Shown in pieces: positions 18,649 through 25,597 of a stretch of DNA of 64,000 nucleotides. Within the stretch, counting starts at the first letter, position 1. Each line of letters opens with the position of its first letter. Source of the DNA: Ancylobacter sp. IITR112 (GTDB taxonomy: Bacteria > Pseudomonadota > Alphaproteobacteria > Rhizobiales > Xanthobacteraceae); NCBI RefSeq assembly GCF_041415945.1, contig NZ_JBGCUS010000001.1, positions 434,001 through 498,000 of the forward strand, given 5' to 3'. Below the pieces are notes generated by a model. The model was not told the DNA's origin. It ran no database searches and was given only the letters and a program-made list of their open reading frames with translations. Position numbers and translations under genes: made by a program.

Positions 18649-19799
18649 GGGGCATCGCGGGTTCCCTGCGCCGTATCGTTGCGATGATACGCAAGGAGTT
18701 CATCCAATTGCTGCGCGACCGCGTCTCCTTCGCGGTCATGGTGTCGATTCCGTTGCTGCAATTGATCATGTTCGGCTACGCCATCAATATGACGCCGCGC
18801 CATCTGCCGACGGCGGTGCTGGCCTATGATCAGTCGGCGCTCACCCGCTCCATCCTCGCCGCGATCGAGAACACCAAATATTTCGCCATCACCCATCACC
18901 CCGTGAACGAGGAGGAGGCGGAGCGTCTGCTGCGCTCGGGGCAGGTGCTGTTCGTGGTGGAAATCCCCGCCGGCTTCGAGCGTGCGGTTCGGCGCGGGGA
19001 AAGCCCGGCCCTGCTGGTGTCGGCGGATGCCACCGATCCCGTCGCCTCGAGCAGCGCGCTGGCGGCGCTGGAGCGGCTGGTGGAAACCTCGGTACGGCGC
19101 GAGCGCTTCAATGTCGACGACGCTCCGGAGGGCAGCGGTCTGGAGAAGATGCCGCCGCCTTTCGAATTCCACACCCATCCGCGCTACAACCCGGCGGCGG
19201 TCACCCAGCTCAATATCGTGCCGGGCCTTCTCGGCACCATCCTCACCATGACCATGCTCATCTTCACCGCGCTCTCGGTCACCCGCGAGATCGAACGCGG
19301 GACGATGGAGACGCTGCTCGCCATGCCGATCCGGCCGGTGGAGATCATGGTCGGCAAGATCACGCCCTATGTCATGGTCGGGGCGATGCAGGCGACGATG
19401 ATCCTTGGCGCGGCCGTGCTGCTGTTCCAGGTGCCGGTGGTCGGCAGCCTGCCGCTTCTCACCGCCCTTACCGGCCTGTTCATCCTCACCAACCTCTCCA
19501 TCGGCTATACGTTTTCCACCCTCGCGCAGAACCAGTTGCAGGCGGTGCAGATGACATTCATGTACTTCCTGCCCAACATCCTGCTGTCGGGGTTCATGTT
19601 TCCCTTCGCCGGCATGCCGACCTGGGCGCAGTGGGTCGCCGAAACGCTCCCGCTGACCCATTATCTGCGGATGGTGCGTGGCATATTGCTCAAAGGTGCG
19701 ACGGCGCCCGATCTTGCGCAGAATATACTTGGCCTGTGCGTGATCATGCTCGTCGCCATGGTGCTGGCCGTGCGGCGTTTCCGGCAGACCTTGGACTGA
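18645..19799 (+). CDS. ABC-2 type exporter permease
   Basis: A 384-residue inner-membrane protein. One membrane helix near residues 25-45 is followed by a large external domain (to about residue 190) and five or so helices in the C-terminal half (GLLGTILTMTMLIFTALSV, MVGAMQATMILGAAVLLF, LLTALTGLFILTNLSIGY, YFLPNILLSGFMFPF and a final one ending in AVRRFRQTLD). ERGTMETLLAMPIRP is the conserved cytoplasmic motif of ABC-2 permeases (YbhS/YbhR, YadH). It starts with GTG at 18645, overlapping the ATPase stop. Only one permease gene is present, so it probably works as a homodimer. Confidence 0.9.
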   Translation: MRGIAGSLRRIVAMIRKEFIQLLRDRVSFAVMVSIPLLQLIMFGYAINMTPRHLPTAVLAYDQSALTRSILAAIENTKYFAITHHPVNEEEAERLLRSGQVLFVVEIPAGFERAVRRGESPALLVSADATDPVASSSALAALERLVETSVRRERFNVDDAPEGSGLEKMPPPFEFHTHPRYNPAAVTQLNIVPGLLGTILTMTMLIFTALSVTREIERGTMETLLAMPIRPVEIMVGKITPYVMVGAMQATMILGAAVLLFQVPVVGSLPLLTALTGLFILTNLSIGYTFSTLAQNQLQAVQMTFMYFLPNILLSGFMFPFAGMPTWAQWVAETLPLTHYLRMVRGILLKGATAPDLAQNILGLCVIMLVAMVLAVRRFRQTLD

Positions 19800-19847
19800 T
19801 CGCCAGTGAATCGCATGGCGGCCGCCGCGCCGCCTGCTGCTTCCGAC

Positions 19848-20357
19848 TCACTCAACCGGCGGAAAGGTGGCGAGAAGGGTGAACTGCGCGGCGTTCTCGG
19901 TGCCAATCACGTCAAGCGCGCCCGAGCGCACCCAGAGATGCGCCGCCAGTTTTCCGTCCTTATCTTTCGCCACGCCATAATAGAGCGTCGTCGGCACGCC
20001 CCGCCGGTGCAGCATTGCCCGTGCCGAGAGCCCCTGTTCAAGGCATAGGGCCCGGAACGGCATGCGGCGGGCGACCGCGCGAATGGCCCAGCGCGCACGC
20101 AGAATTTGCGCCTCTGCATCCGCCGGGAGCGGGCGCGCCGGCCGGGTCGAGGCAAGCCGGGCCACATGGCGGAAGGGCAGCGTGACGATAGCCAGCCGCG
20201 CGAGCGCGACCACCAGAAGCGCCTCGCCCAGCAGGGTCCGGTCAGGCCAGCTCAGCCGCCGCCAGCGGGCGAGGAACGCGCGCAGGCGGCGGGGGGCGCC
20301 CTTGGCGCGACGGCCGCCTGGGGGAGAGGCGCTCACTGTGAACTGGCCGTCGGGCAT
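19848..20357 (-). CDS. Lasso peptide biosynthesis B2-like protein (transglutaminase-fold cysteine protease family)
   Basis: About 169 residues. A basic N-terminal part precedes a hydrophobic helix (LLGEALLVVALARLAIVTL); then RARWAIRAVARRMPFRALCLEQGLSA, MLHRRGVPTTLYYGVAKDKDGKL, AAHLWVRSGALDVIG. The Cys (about 105), His (about 140) and Asp (about 149) are spaced as in the B2 leader peptidases of lasso peptide clusters. No asparagine-synthetase-like B1, B1/RRE protein or precursor peptide gene is beside it, so it is probably an orphan member of the family with another peptidase or transferase role. The start is uncertain: ATG 20357 lacks a clear ribosome binding site and 20417 is the alternative. 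It converges on the ABC exporter operon. Confidence 0.68.
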   Translation of the reverse strand: MPDGQFTVSASPPGGRRAKGAPRRLRAFLARWRRLSWPDRTLLGEALLVVALARLAIVTLPFRHVARLASTRPARPLPADAEAQILRARWAIRAVARRMPFRALCLEQGLSARAMLHRRGVPTTLYYGVAKDKDGKLAAHLWVRSGALDVIGTENAAQFTLLATFPPVE

Positions 20358-20467
20358 GTCGGCATCATTCGGCGTTCGGCATGGACTTACGGTGACGGTT
20401 CGGCACCTACGCGCCATCCAAGCCTGAAGTCGTCCGGTTTCTCAAGCAGCTTCGCACCGTTTCCGCT

Positions 20468-21157
20468 TCACTGGCGGTCGAGGAGCTTGCGCTCAACCGT
20501 CTGCAGATGCGCACGCATGCAGGCGGCGGCGGCGGCTATATCGCGCTGCTCGATGGCGTCGACAATCGCCTCATGCTCCGCAAAGCTGTGATGGTCCGGC
20601 AGCGGCTTTACCGGCTCGGTACGCAGCCGACCCCAGGTCACCGCGCGGCGCACCGCGTTCAGCGTGTCGAACAGGCCGAGAAGCAGTGTGTTCTGCGAGG
20701 CTTCGGCAATCGTCCGGTGCAGGCGGGTGTCCCAAGCCTCGTATTGGCGCCAGGTTTCCGCCTGACGGGAGCGCGTGAGGCACATCCGCATCTCCGCGAT
20801 GTCTTCCGGCGTCGCTGTGAAGGCGGCGGCACGGCAGATTTCCGGCTCCATCACGATCCGCGCGCGCATGACCTCCGCCGGGTTGCTGCGGCGGGCCAAT
20901 GCGGCAATGTCGGCAAAGGTGTCGAGCGGCCGGCTGCCCATGAAGGTGCCCTTGCCGACATGGCGCCAGAGCTGGCCTTCCGCTTCCAGCACATCAAGCG
21001 CCTTGCGCAGCTCGGTCCGCGAAACGCCCAGCGCTGCCGACAATTCACGCTCCGGCGGCAGGCGGCCGTCATCGGCGAGCTCGATCTGCGCGAGATAGGC
21101 GCGCAATTGTGTGACGATGCCCTTTTCGAGATGGGGGTCGGCAGCAGGATTAAGCAT
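20468..21157 (-). CDS. GntR/FadR-family transcriptional regulator
   Basis: A 229-residue regulator. The N-terminal winged helix reads LRAYLAQIELADDGRLPPERELSAALGVSRTELRKALDVLEAEGQLWRHVGKGTFM, and the rest is an FCD ligand-binding domain with RARIVMEPEICRAAA, DTRLHRTIAEASQNTLL and HHSFAEHEAIVDAIEQRD, containing the Asp/His residues that hold a metal in this family. These usually repress carboxylate catabolism genes and are released by a small acid. It is divergent from the ABC importer operon. ATG 21157 is chosen because the upstream ATG at 21193 would place a likely operator inside the coding sequence. Confidence 0.88.
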   Translation of the reverse strand: MLNPAADPHLEKGIVTQLRAYLAQIELADDGRLPPERELSAALGVSRTELRKALDVLEAEGQLWRHVGKGTFMGSRPLDTFADIAALARRSNPAEVMRARIVMEPEICRAAAFTATPEDIAEMRMCLTRSRQAETWRQYEAWDTRLHRTIAEASQNTLLLGLFDTLNAVRRAVTWGRLRTEPVKPLPDHHSFAEHEAIVDAIEQRDIAAAAACMRAHLQTVERKLLDRQ

Positions 21158-21170
21158 GGGTGTCCGGATC

Positions 21171-21190
21171 AACCAAAGTGCGAATTGGTT
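21171..21190. promoter_or_regulatory. Candidate GntR operator 1
   Basis: A perfect 6+6 palindrome AACCAAAGTGCGAATTGGTT ends just before the regulator coding sequence. It shares ACCAAA.TG..AATTGGT with a second site 90 bases away in the same divergent region, which suggests autorepression. Confidence 0.55.
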
Positions 21191-21234
21191 CATTCTATGG
21201 CGGCATCAAATCGTGCGGTCAAGCCAATCCACTC

Positions 21235-21261
21235 TTGACCGGCTTGTGCAGCCAATATAAA
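21235..21261 (+). promoter_or_regulatory. Weak candidate promoter for the importer operon
   Basis: TTGACC (21235-21240) is followed after 15 bases by TATAAA (21256-21261). The spacing is short for sigma-70, so the call is tentative. The second palindrome begins at the last base of the -10 element, where a bound repressor would block transcription. Confidence 0.35.
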
Positions 21262-21277
21262 CCAAAATGAAATTGGT
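21261..21277. promoter_or_regulatory. Candidate GntR operator 2
   Basis: ACCAAAATGAAATTGGT, with 5+5 symmetric ends, lies 64 bases before the importer's first ATG. It overlaps a shorter palindrome TTGG-TAT-CCAA (21273-21283) closer to the half-site order reported for FadR-subfamily regulators. One of the two, or both, is the likely operator. Confidence 0.55.
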
Positions 21278-21340
21278 ATCCAACCTCGCGGGTTGGGCGA
21301 GTAGCGGATTGAACCGCTCGGCTCTCATGGGAGACTGAAA

Positions 21341-22345
21341 ATGCTCAAGGAATTCACGAGAAAATTGCGTGGCCTGTCCGTCATGGCAGCCGCTGTCGGC
21401 GTCGGCCTCGCCATGGCGGCGGTGTCGCAGGCGGAAGCAAAGGTTCGCGTCGCCTATGGCGACATCGCCTCGGTCGAAAATCTGCATCTGCTCGCGGCCT
21501 TCGAACTCGCCAAGGAGCGCGGCGTCGAGATCGAGATGACCTATCTGAAGTCCGAGGACATCGCCGCCCAGGCGGTGGTGAGCGGGCAGGCGGATATCGG
21601 TGTGGGCGGTCCCTACGCGCTGATGCAGAAGGTGAAGGTGCCGGTGCGCATCTTCCTGCAGCTCTCCACCCTGCGCTTCTATCCCGCCGTCAATGCCGAG
21701 TTCTACAAGACGTGGAAGGATCTGAACGGTCAGGAAGTCGCCGTCCATTCGCGCGGCTCCGGCACGGAAGCCATCATGAAGCTGATGGAGGAGAAGCAGG
21801 GCATCAAATTCTCCAAGATCAGCTACATCCCCGGTTCGGAAGTACGCACCGGCGCGCTGCTTCAGGGCAATGTGAAGGCGACGATCGTGGATGCGGCCGG
21901 TCGCCGGCTGCTGCAGGAAAAGGCGCCGGGCAAGTTCATTATCCTGCCGCTCGACGGTATCAACGCGACCGATGAGGCGCTGTTCGCCCGCCAGGACTTC
22001 CTCGACAAGAATCCGAAGGACGTGGACGTTATCGTCGAGTCGGTACTGACCACCTGGCGCGAAGTCACCAAGAACCCGGCGATCGTTGCCGAGTGGCGCG
22101 CCAAGTACAAGCTGCTGCCGGACCTGCCGGCCGATCAGGTGGCCGAGATCACCCCGTACTTCACCGAACTCGCCGAGGGCAAGGCGTTCCCGCTCAATGG
22201 CGGCGGTGAGGCGGCGGCCAAGGACGACTTCGCTTTCTACACCCTCTCCGGCCAGCTTCAGGGCAAGCCCGATGAGCTGAAGGTCGAGGATTTCTGGGCC
22301 CTCGAGCCGCTGAACCGCGCGCTCGCCAAGGTTGGCACGAACTGA
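21341..22345 (+). CDS. ABC importer periplasmic binding protein, NMT1/sulfonate-aromatic type
   Basis: A 334-residue exported protein with a signal peptide (GLSVMAAAVGVGLAMAAVSQ, AEA cleavage). The mature sequence VRVAYGDIASVENLHLLAAFELAKERG, QAVVSGQADIGVGGPYALMQ, AVHSRGSGTEAIMKLMEEKQGI and YIPGSEVRTGALLQGNVKATIV follows the NMT1/SsuA/TauA-like fold that binds sulfonates, nitrate, aromatic acids or thiamine precursors. It is first in an operon with two permeases, an ATPase and a fumarylpyruvate-hydrolase-like gene, so an aromatic or related organic acid is the best guess. Control by the divergent GntR protein is likely from the palindromes upstream. Confidence 0.9.
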   Translation: MLKEFTRKLRGLSVMAAAVGVGLAMAAVSQAEAKVRVAYGDIASVENLHLLAAFELAKERGVEIEMTYLKSEDIAAQAVVSGQADIGVGGPYALMQKVKVPVRIFLQLSTLRFYPAVNAEFYKTWKDLNGQEVAVHSRGSGTEAIMKLMEEKQGIKFSKISYIPGSEVRTGALLQGNVKATIVDAAGRRLLQEKAPGKFIILPLDGINATDEALFARQDFLDKNPKDVDVIVESVLTTWREVTKNPAIVAEWRAKYKLLPDLPADQVAEITPYFTELAEGKAFPLNGGGEAAAKDDFAFYTLSGQLQGKPDELKVEDFWALEPLNRALAKVGTN

Positions 22346-22355
22346 GGCCGGTTGG

Positions 22356-23186
22356 ATGACCTATCCGGTACAGGCGAACGGCTCCTCGCGAGCCGTTCCC
22401 CCCTCCGAAGCTTCCTTCTTCTGGAGGAAGCTCTCCGAGCACCGCACCGCTCTCTGGCGCCTGGCGTCGGTCGGGCTGTTCTTCCTCATCTGGGAAATCG
22501 CCGGTCGCATCCCGATCAGCTTCGCCTTTCCGACCTTCCTTGAGACACTACGGGCGTTTGTGACGATGACGCTCGACGGCTCCTTTGTCGCGGCCTACGC
22601 CGAGACATTGCAGCCGCTGGTGATCGGCATTGCCATCTCCGCCATCATCGGCATCGCGCTCGGCATCGTCATGGGCCTGTCGCGCTTCGCCGAATGGCTG
22701 GTGGCGCCCGTGTTCATCGTCCTTCAGGCCGCGCCGATGGCGGCGCTGATCCCGCTCATCACCTTCGTCTACGGCATCGGCCTCGTGTCGAAGACGCTGG
22801 CGGTGGTCATGCTGGCTTTGCCGGTGATCGTGCTCAACGGCTACAAGGCGGTGCGTAACGCCAACCCTTCGCTGGTCGCCATGTGCTACTCGTTCCAGGG
22901 CAATCTCTGGCAGCGCATCACCAAGATCATCATCCCCGACGCCAGCCCGGTGATCTTCGCCGGCCTGCGCCTTGGCCTGGCCGCCGGCTTTATCGGCGTG
23001 ATCCTGGCGGAACTGCTCATCACCCCGACGGGCATTGGCGATCTTATCACCTATCACCGCTCGGTCGCGAACTATGCCGAGATGTATGCAGCGGTGGTGT
23101 CCATCATCCTTGTGTCCACCCTGACGCTCGCCGCGCTTGAGGCTTTCGAGCTTCGCGTGCTGCGTCCCGAGAAAAGAAGGTCCTGA
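22356..23186 (+). CDS. ABC importer permease (first)
   Basis: A 276-residue inner-membrane protein of the BPD_transp_1 type. Six membrane segments are visible, including WRLASVGLFFLIWEIAG, LVIGIAISAIIGIALGIVMG and AGLRLGLAAGFIGVILAELL. The EAA-like loop that contacts the ATPase (SFQGNLWQRITKIIIPDASPVIFAGLRLGLA) is present. ATG 22356 overlaps no coding sequence and follows the binding protein stop by ten bases; an upstream GTG-type extension is unlikely. It is related to SsuC/TauC. The operon has a second, different permease gene, implying a heterodimeric channel. Confidence 0.88.
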   Translation: MTYPVQANGSSRAVPPSEASFFWRKLSEHRTALWRLASVGLFFLIWEIAGRIPISFAFPTFLETLRAFVTMTLDGSFVAAYAETLQPLVIGIAISAIIGIALGIVMGLSRFAEWLVAPVFIVLQAAPMAALIPLITFVYGIGLVSKTLAVVMLALPVIVLNGYKAVRNANPSLVAMCYSFQGNLWQRITKIIIPDASPVIFAGLRLGLAAGFIGVILAELLITPTGIGDLITYHRSVANYAEMYAAVVSIILVSTLTLAALEAFELRVLRPEKRRS

Positions 23187-23188
23187 CC

Positions 23189-23995
23189 ATGCGCAACATC
23201 ACCGCCCAGGCGGCGAGCGCCGCCTCCCGTCCCGCCGGCTCGGATGTCGCGGTCGAGGTGCGTGGCGTCTGCAAGATGTACAATGAGGTGGAGGCCCTGC
23301 GCGGCATTGACCTCGATTTCCCCGCGGGCAAGCTCACCACGCTGCTCGGCCCCTCGGGCTGCGGCAAGACCACGCTTCTCAAGATCATCGCCGGCCTGAT
23401 CCCCGCCACCTCGGGCGAGATCCGCGTCAATGGCCAGACCGTCACCGGCCCGGGGCCCGAGCGGGCCTTCGTGTTCCAGGACTTCGCGCTGATGCCGTGG
23501 GCCACGGTCCTGCGCAACGTAGCCTTCGGCCTTGAGCTGAAAGGCATGGGCAAGGACGAGCGACAGGCGATCGCGGTCAAGTACATTGCAGAGGTCGGAC
23601 TGGCGGGTTTCGAGAACAAGTACCCACACGAACTCTCCGGCGGCATGCGCCAGCGCGTGGGCCTCGCCCGCGCTTTCGCGGTGAACGCCGATGTGCTCCT
23701 CCTCGACGAACCGTTCTCGGCGGTGGACGAACAGAACCGGCGCAAGTTCCAGGAGGATCTGCTGGAGCTGGTGGAAAAGGAGAAGAAGACCTTCATCTTC
23801 GTCACCCACTCGATCGAGGAAGCGGTCTATTGCTCGGACCGCATCGTCATCCTCTCGCGCCGCCCCGGCCGCATTGCCCAGATTATCGAACCGGAGATCG
23901 ACCGCTCCGCCTCGCCCGACGCCATCCGCCGTGACCAGGGCTACCTCGATACGGTCGAGGAAATCTGGCAGGGCCTCAAGCACTACGTCGACTAG
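23189..23995 (+). CDS. ABC importer ATPase
   Basis: A 268-residue ATPase of the SsuB/TauB type: Walker A GPSGCGKTTLLKIIAG, Q loop FVFQDFALMPWATVLRNV, signature LSGGMRQRVGLARAFA, Walker B VLLLDEPFSAVD and switch His in IFVTHSIEEAVYCSDRIVIL. The residues after the switch (RRPGRIAQIIEPEID) are typical of nitrate/sulfonate/aromatic importers. It starts two bases after the first permease stop and is followed by the second permease 11 bases downstream. It powers uptake of the substrate bound by the operon's periplasmic protein. Confidence 0.92.
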   Translation: MRNITAQAASAASRPAGSDVAVEVRGVCKMYNEVEALRGIDLDFPAGKLTTLLGPSGCGKTTLLKIIAGLIPATSGEIRVNGQTVTGPGPERAFVFQDFALMPWATVLRNVAFGLELKGMGKDERQAIAVKYIAEVGLAGFENKYPHELSGGMRQRVGLARAFAVNADVLLLDEPFSAVDEQNRRKFQEDLLELVEKEKKTFIFVTHSIEEAVYCSDRIVILSRRPGRIAQIIEPEIDRSASPDAIRRDQGYLDTVEEIWQGLKHYVD

Positions 23996-24006
23996 GGGAG
24001 GGCGCG

Positions 24007-24759
24007 ATGACACTGTTCGGATTTCGCGTGCCTATGATGGCGTCGCTGCTTGTGTGGTGCGTCGTCTGGGAACTGGTCGGACGTTCCGGCGCGATGTTCC
24101 TCATTCCTCCGCTTTCCGATGTGCTGGTGGCGGCGGTGGCGCTGGTGCAGACCGGCACCTGGCAGGCGGCGGCGCTGACCACGCTGAACAGCTTCCTGAT
24201 CGGCATGTTCTTCGCCATTGTCGTCGGCATCGCGGTCGGGGTGCTGATGGGGCGGTCCACCACCGCCGACAATCTGCTCGGCATCTGGGTGAACATCTTC
24301 GTGTCTGCCCCGCTCTCCGCTCTGGTGCCGGTTCTGATGATCCTCTTCGGCATGGGAGAGACCACGGTCGTGGTCACGGTGTTCCTGTTCGCCGTATGGA
24401 TCATCGTCCTCGACACCCGCGCCGGCATCCAGAGCGTGCCCAATTCGCTGCTGGAAATGGGCCGCAGCTACGGCGCCTCCCGCTTCGCGCTGTACAGCAA
24501 GATCATCCTTCTGGCGGCGCTGCCGGAAATTCTTGCCGGCATTCGCCTCGGCGTGGTGCGCGGGGTCAAGGGCGTGGTGATCGGCCAGTTGCTGGTGGCG
24601 ATCATCGGTTATGGCGAATTGTTCGAGCTCTACTCGCGCAATTTCGACATGGAGAATTTCTGGGCCCTGACCATCATCCTGTTCGTCGCGGCGATGGGAT
24701 TGTCGAGCCTGATCGAAAGCATTGAGAAACGCGTCGACTATTACGCAGGAGTACGCTGA
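24007..24759 (+). CDS. ABC importer permease (second)
   Basis: A 250-residue inner-membrane protein with about six membrane segments (MMASLLVWCVVWELVG, LNSFLIGMFFAIVVGIAVGVLM, LSALVPVLMILFGMGETTVVVTVFLF and others). The ATPase-contact loop is SYGASRFALYSKIILLAALPEILAGIRLG. It is clearly different from the first permease of the operon, so the channel is probably a heterodimer. Its stop TGA overlaps the next gene's ATG (TGATG at 24757-24761), coupling translation with the hydrolase gene. Confidence 0.88.
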   Translation: MTLFGFRVPMMASLLVWCVVWELVGRSGAMFLIPPLSDVLVAAVALVQTGTWQAAALTTLNSFLIGMFFAIVVGIAVGVLMGRSTTADNLLGIWVNIFVSAPLSALVPVLMILFGMGETTVVVTVFLFAVWIIVLDTRAGIQSVPNSLLEMGRSYGASRFALYSKIILLAALPEILAGIRLGVVRGVKGVVIGQLLVAIIGYGELFELYSRNFDMENFWALTIILFVAAMGLSSLIESIEKRVDYYAGVR

Positions 24760-25463
24760 TGAACGCGCCTATCGACACTTCCGCCTATGTGATCACGCCT
24801 CCTGGCATTCCGACGCTGCCCGTCGAAGGCTCGGACAAGCTGTTCCCGATCCATCGCATCTACTGCGTCGGCCGCAACTACGCCGAACACGCGATCGAGA
24901 TGGGGCATGATCCCAACAAGGAGCCGCCCTTCTTCTTCCAGAAGAACCCGGACAATGTCATCGTCGACGGCACCTTTCCCTATCCCGACAAGTCCAGCGA
25001 TGTGCATTATGAACTCGAAATGCTCGTCGCCATCGGCAAGGGCGGGGTGAACATCCCGGTCGAATCCGCCCTTGATCACGTCTGGGGCTATGGCGTCGGC
25101 CTCGACATGACCCGCCGCGACCTGCAGGGCGAAGCCAAGAAGCTCGGCCGCCCCTGGGAAGTGGGCAAGGCTTTCGAGGCCTCCGCTCCCTGTTCGGCGC
25201 TGGTGCCGGCTTCCTCCATCGGCCATCCCGCCAATGGCAAGGTGTGGCTCAACGTCAACGGCACCCAGCGCCAGGTCGGTGATCTCAACCAGATGATCTG
25301 GAAGGTGCCGGAGATGATCTCCTACCTCTCCGGCCTGTTCGAACTGCGGCCCGGCGATGTCATCATGTCCGGTACCCCGGCGGGTGTCGGCGCCATTGTG
25401 CGCGGCGATGTGATGGAAGGTGGCGTCGACGGCGTCGGCACGCTGACCGTCAAGGTCGTCTGA
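24759..25463 (+). CDS. Fumarylacetoacetate hydrolase family protein, fumarylpyruvate hydrolase-like
   Basis: A 234-residue FAH-fold enzyme. IYCVGRNYAEHAIEMGHDPN, PFFFQKNPDNVIVDG, VHYELEMLVAIGKGG (the metal-binding Glu-x-Glu), WGYGVGLDMTRRDLQ and RPGDVIMSGTPAGVG are characteristic; the first two are especially close to NagK-type fumarylpyruvate hydrolases of the gentisate pathway, which split fumarylpyruvate to fumarate and pyruvate. Being translationally coupled to the importer, it probably acts on the imported compound or its product. No gentisate dioxygenase or isomerase gene is in the window, so the substrate remains inferred. Confidence 0.87.
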   Translation: MNAPIDTSAYVITPPGIPTLPVEGSDKLFPIHRIYCVGRNYAEHAIEMGHDPNKEPPFFFQKNPDNVIVDGTFPYPDKSSDVHYELEMLVAIGKGGVNIPVESALDHVWGYGVGLDMTRRDLQGEAKKLGRPWEVGKAFEASAPCSALVPASSIGHPANGKVWLNVNGTQRQVGDLNQMIWKVPEMISYLSGLFELRPGDVIMSGTPAGVGAIVRGDVMEGGVDGVGTLTVKVV

Positions 25464-25521
25464 ACCGCTTCAGGCCGGCACCCGTTGCCGAGCATCGGGT
25501 GCCGCCGACGCATTGATGAAG

Positions 25522-25565
25522 GGGACGCAGCGTGATCGCTGCGTCCCTTTTCGTTTGCTTTTTCA
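25522..25565 (+). terminator. Rho-independent terminator of the importer operon
   Basis: Arms GGGACGCAGCG (25522-25532) and CGCTGCGTCCC (25537-25547) with a TGAT loop, followed by TTTTCGTTTGCTTTTT. It ends the plus-strand operon. A second stem without T-run (GGCACCCG / CGGGTGCC, 25477-25503) lies upstream. Confidence 0.9.
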
Positions 25566-25597
25566 GGTGTCAGACCGAACCCGAGGCCGGTTACCGG

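Noticed and set aside
19848-20357. A complete lasso peptide biosynthetic cluster
   Set aside because: Only the B2-like protein is present; I found no B1 cyclase, recognition-element protein or precursor peptide nearby.
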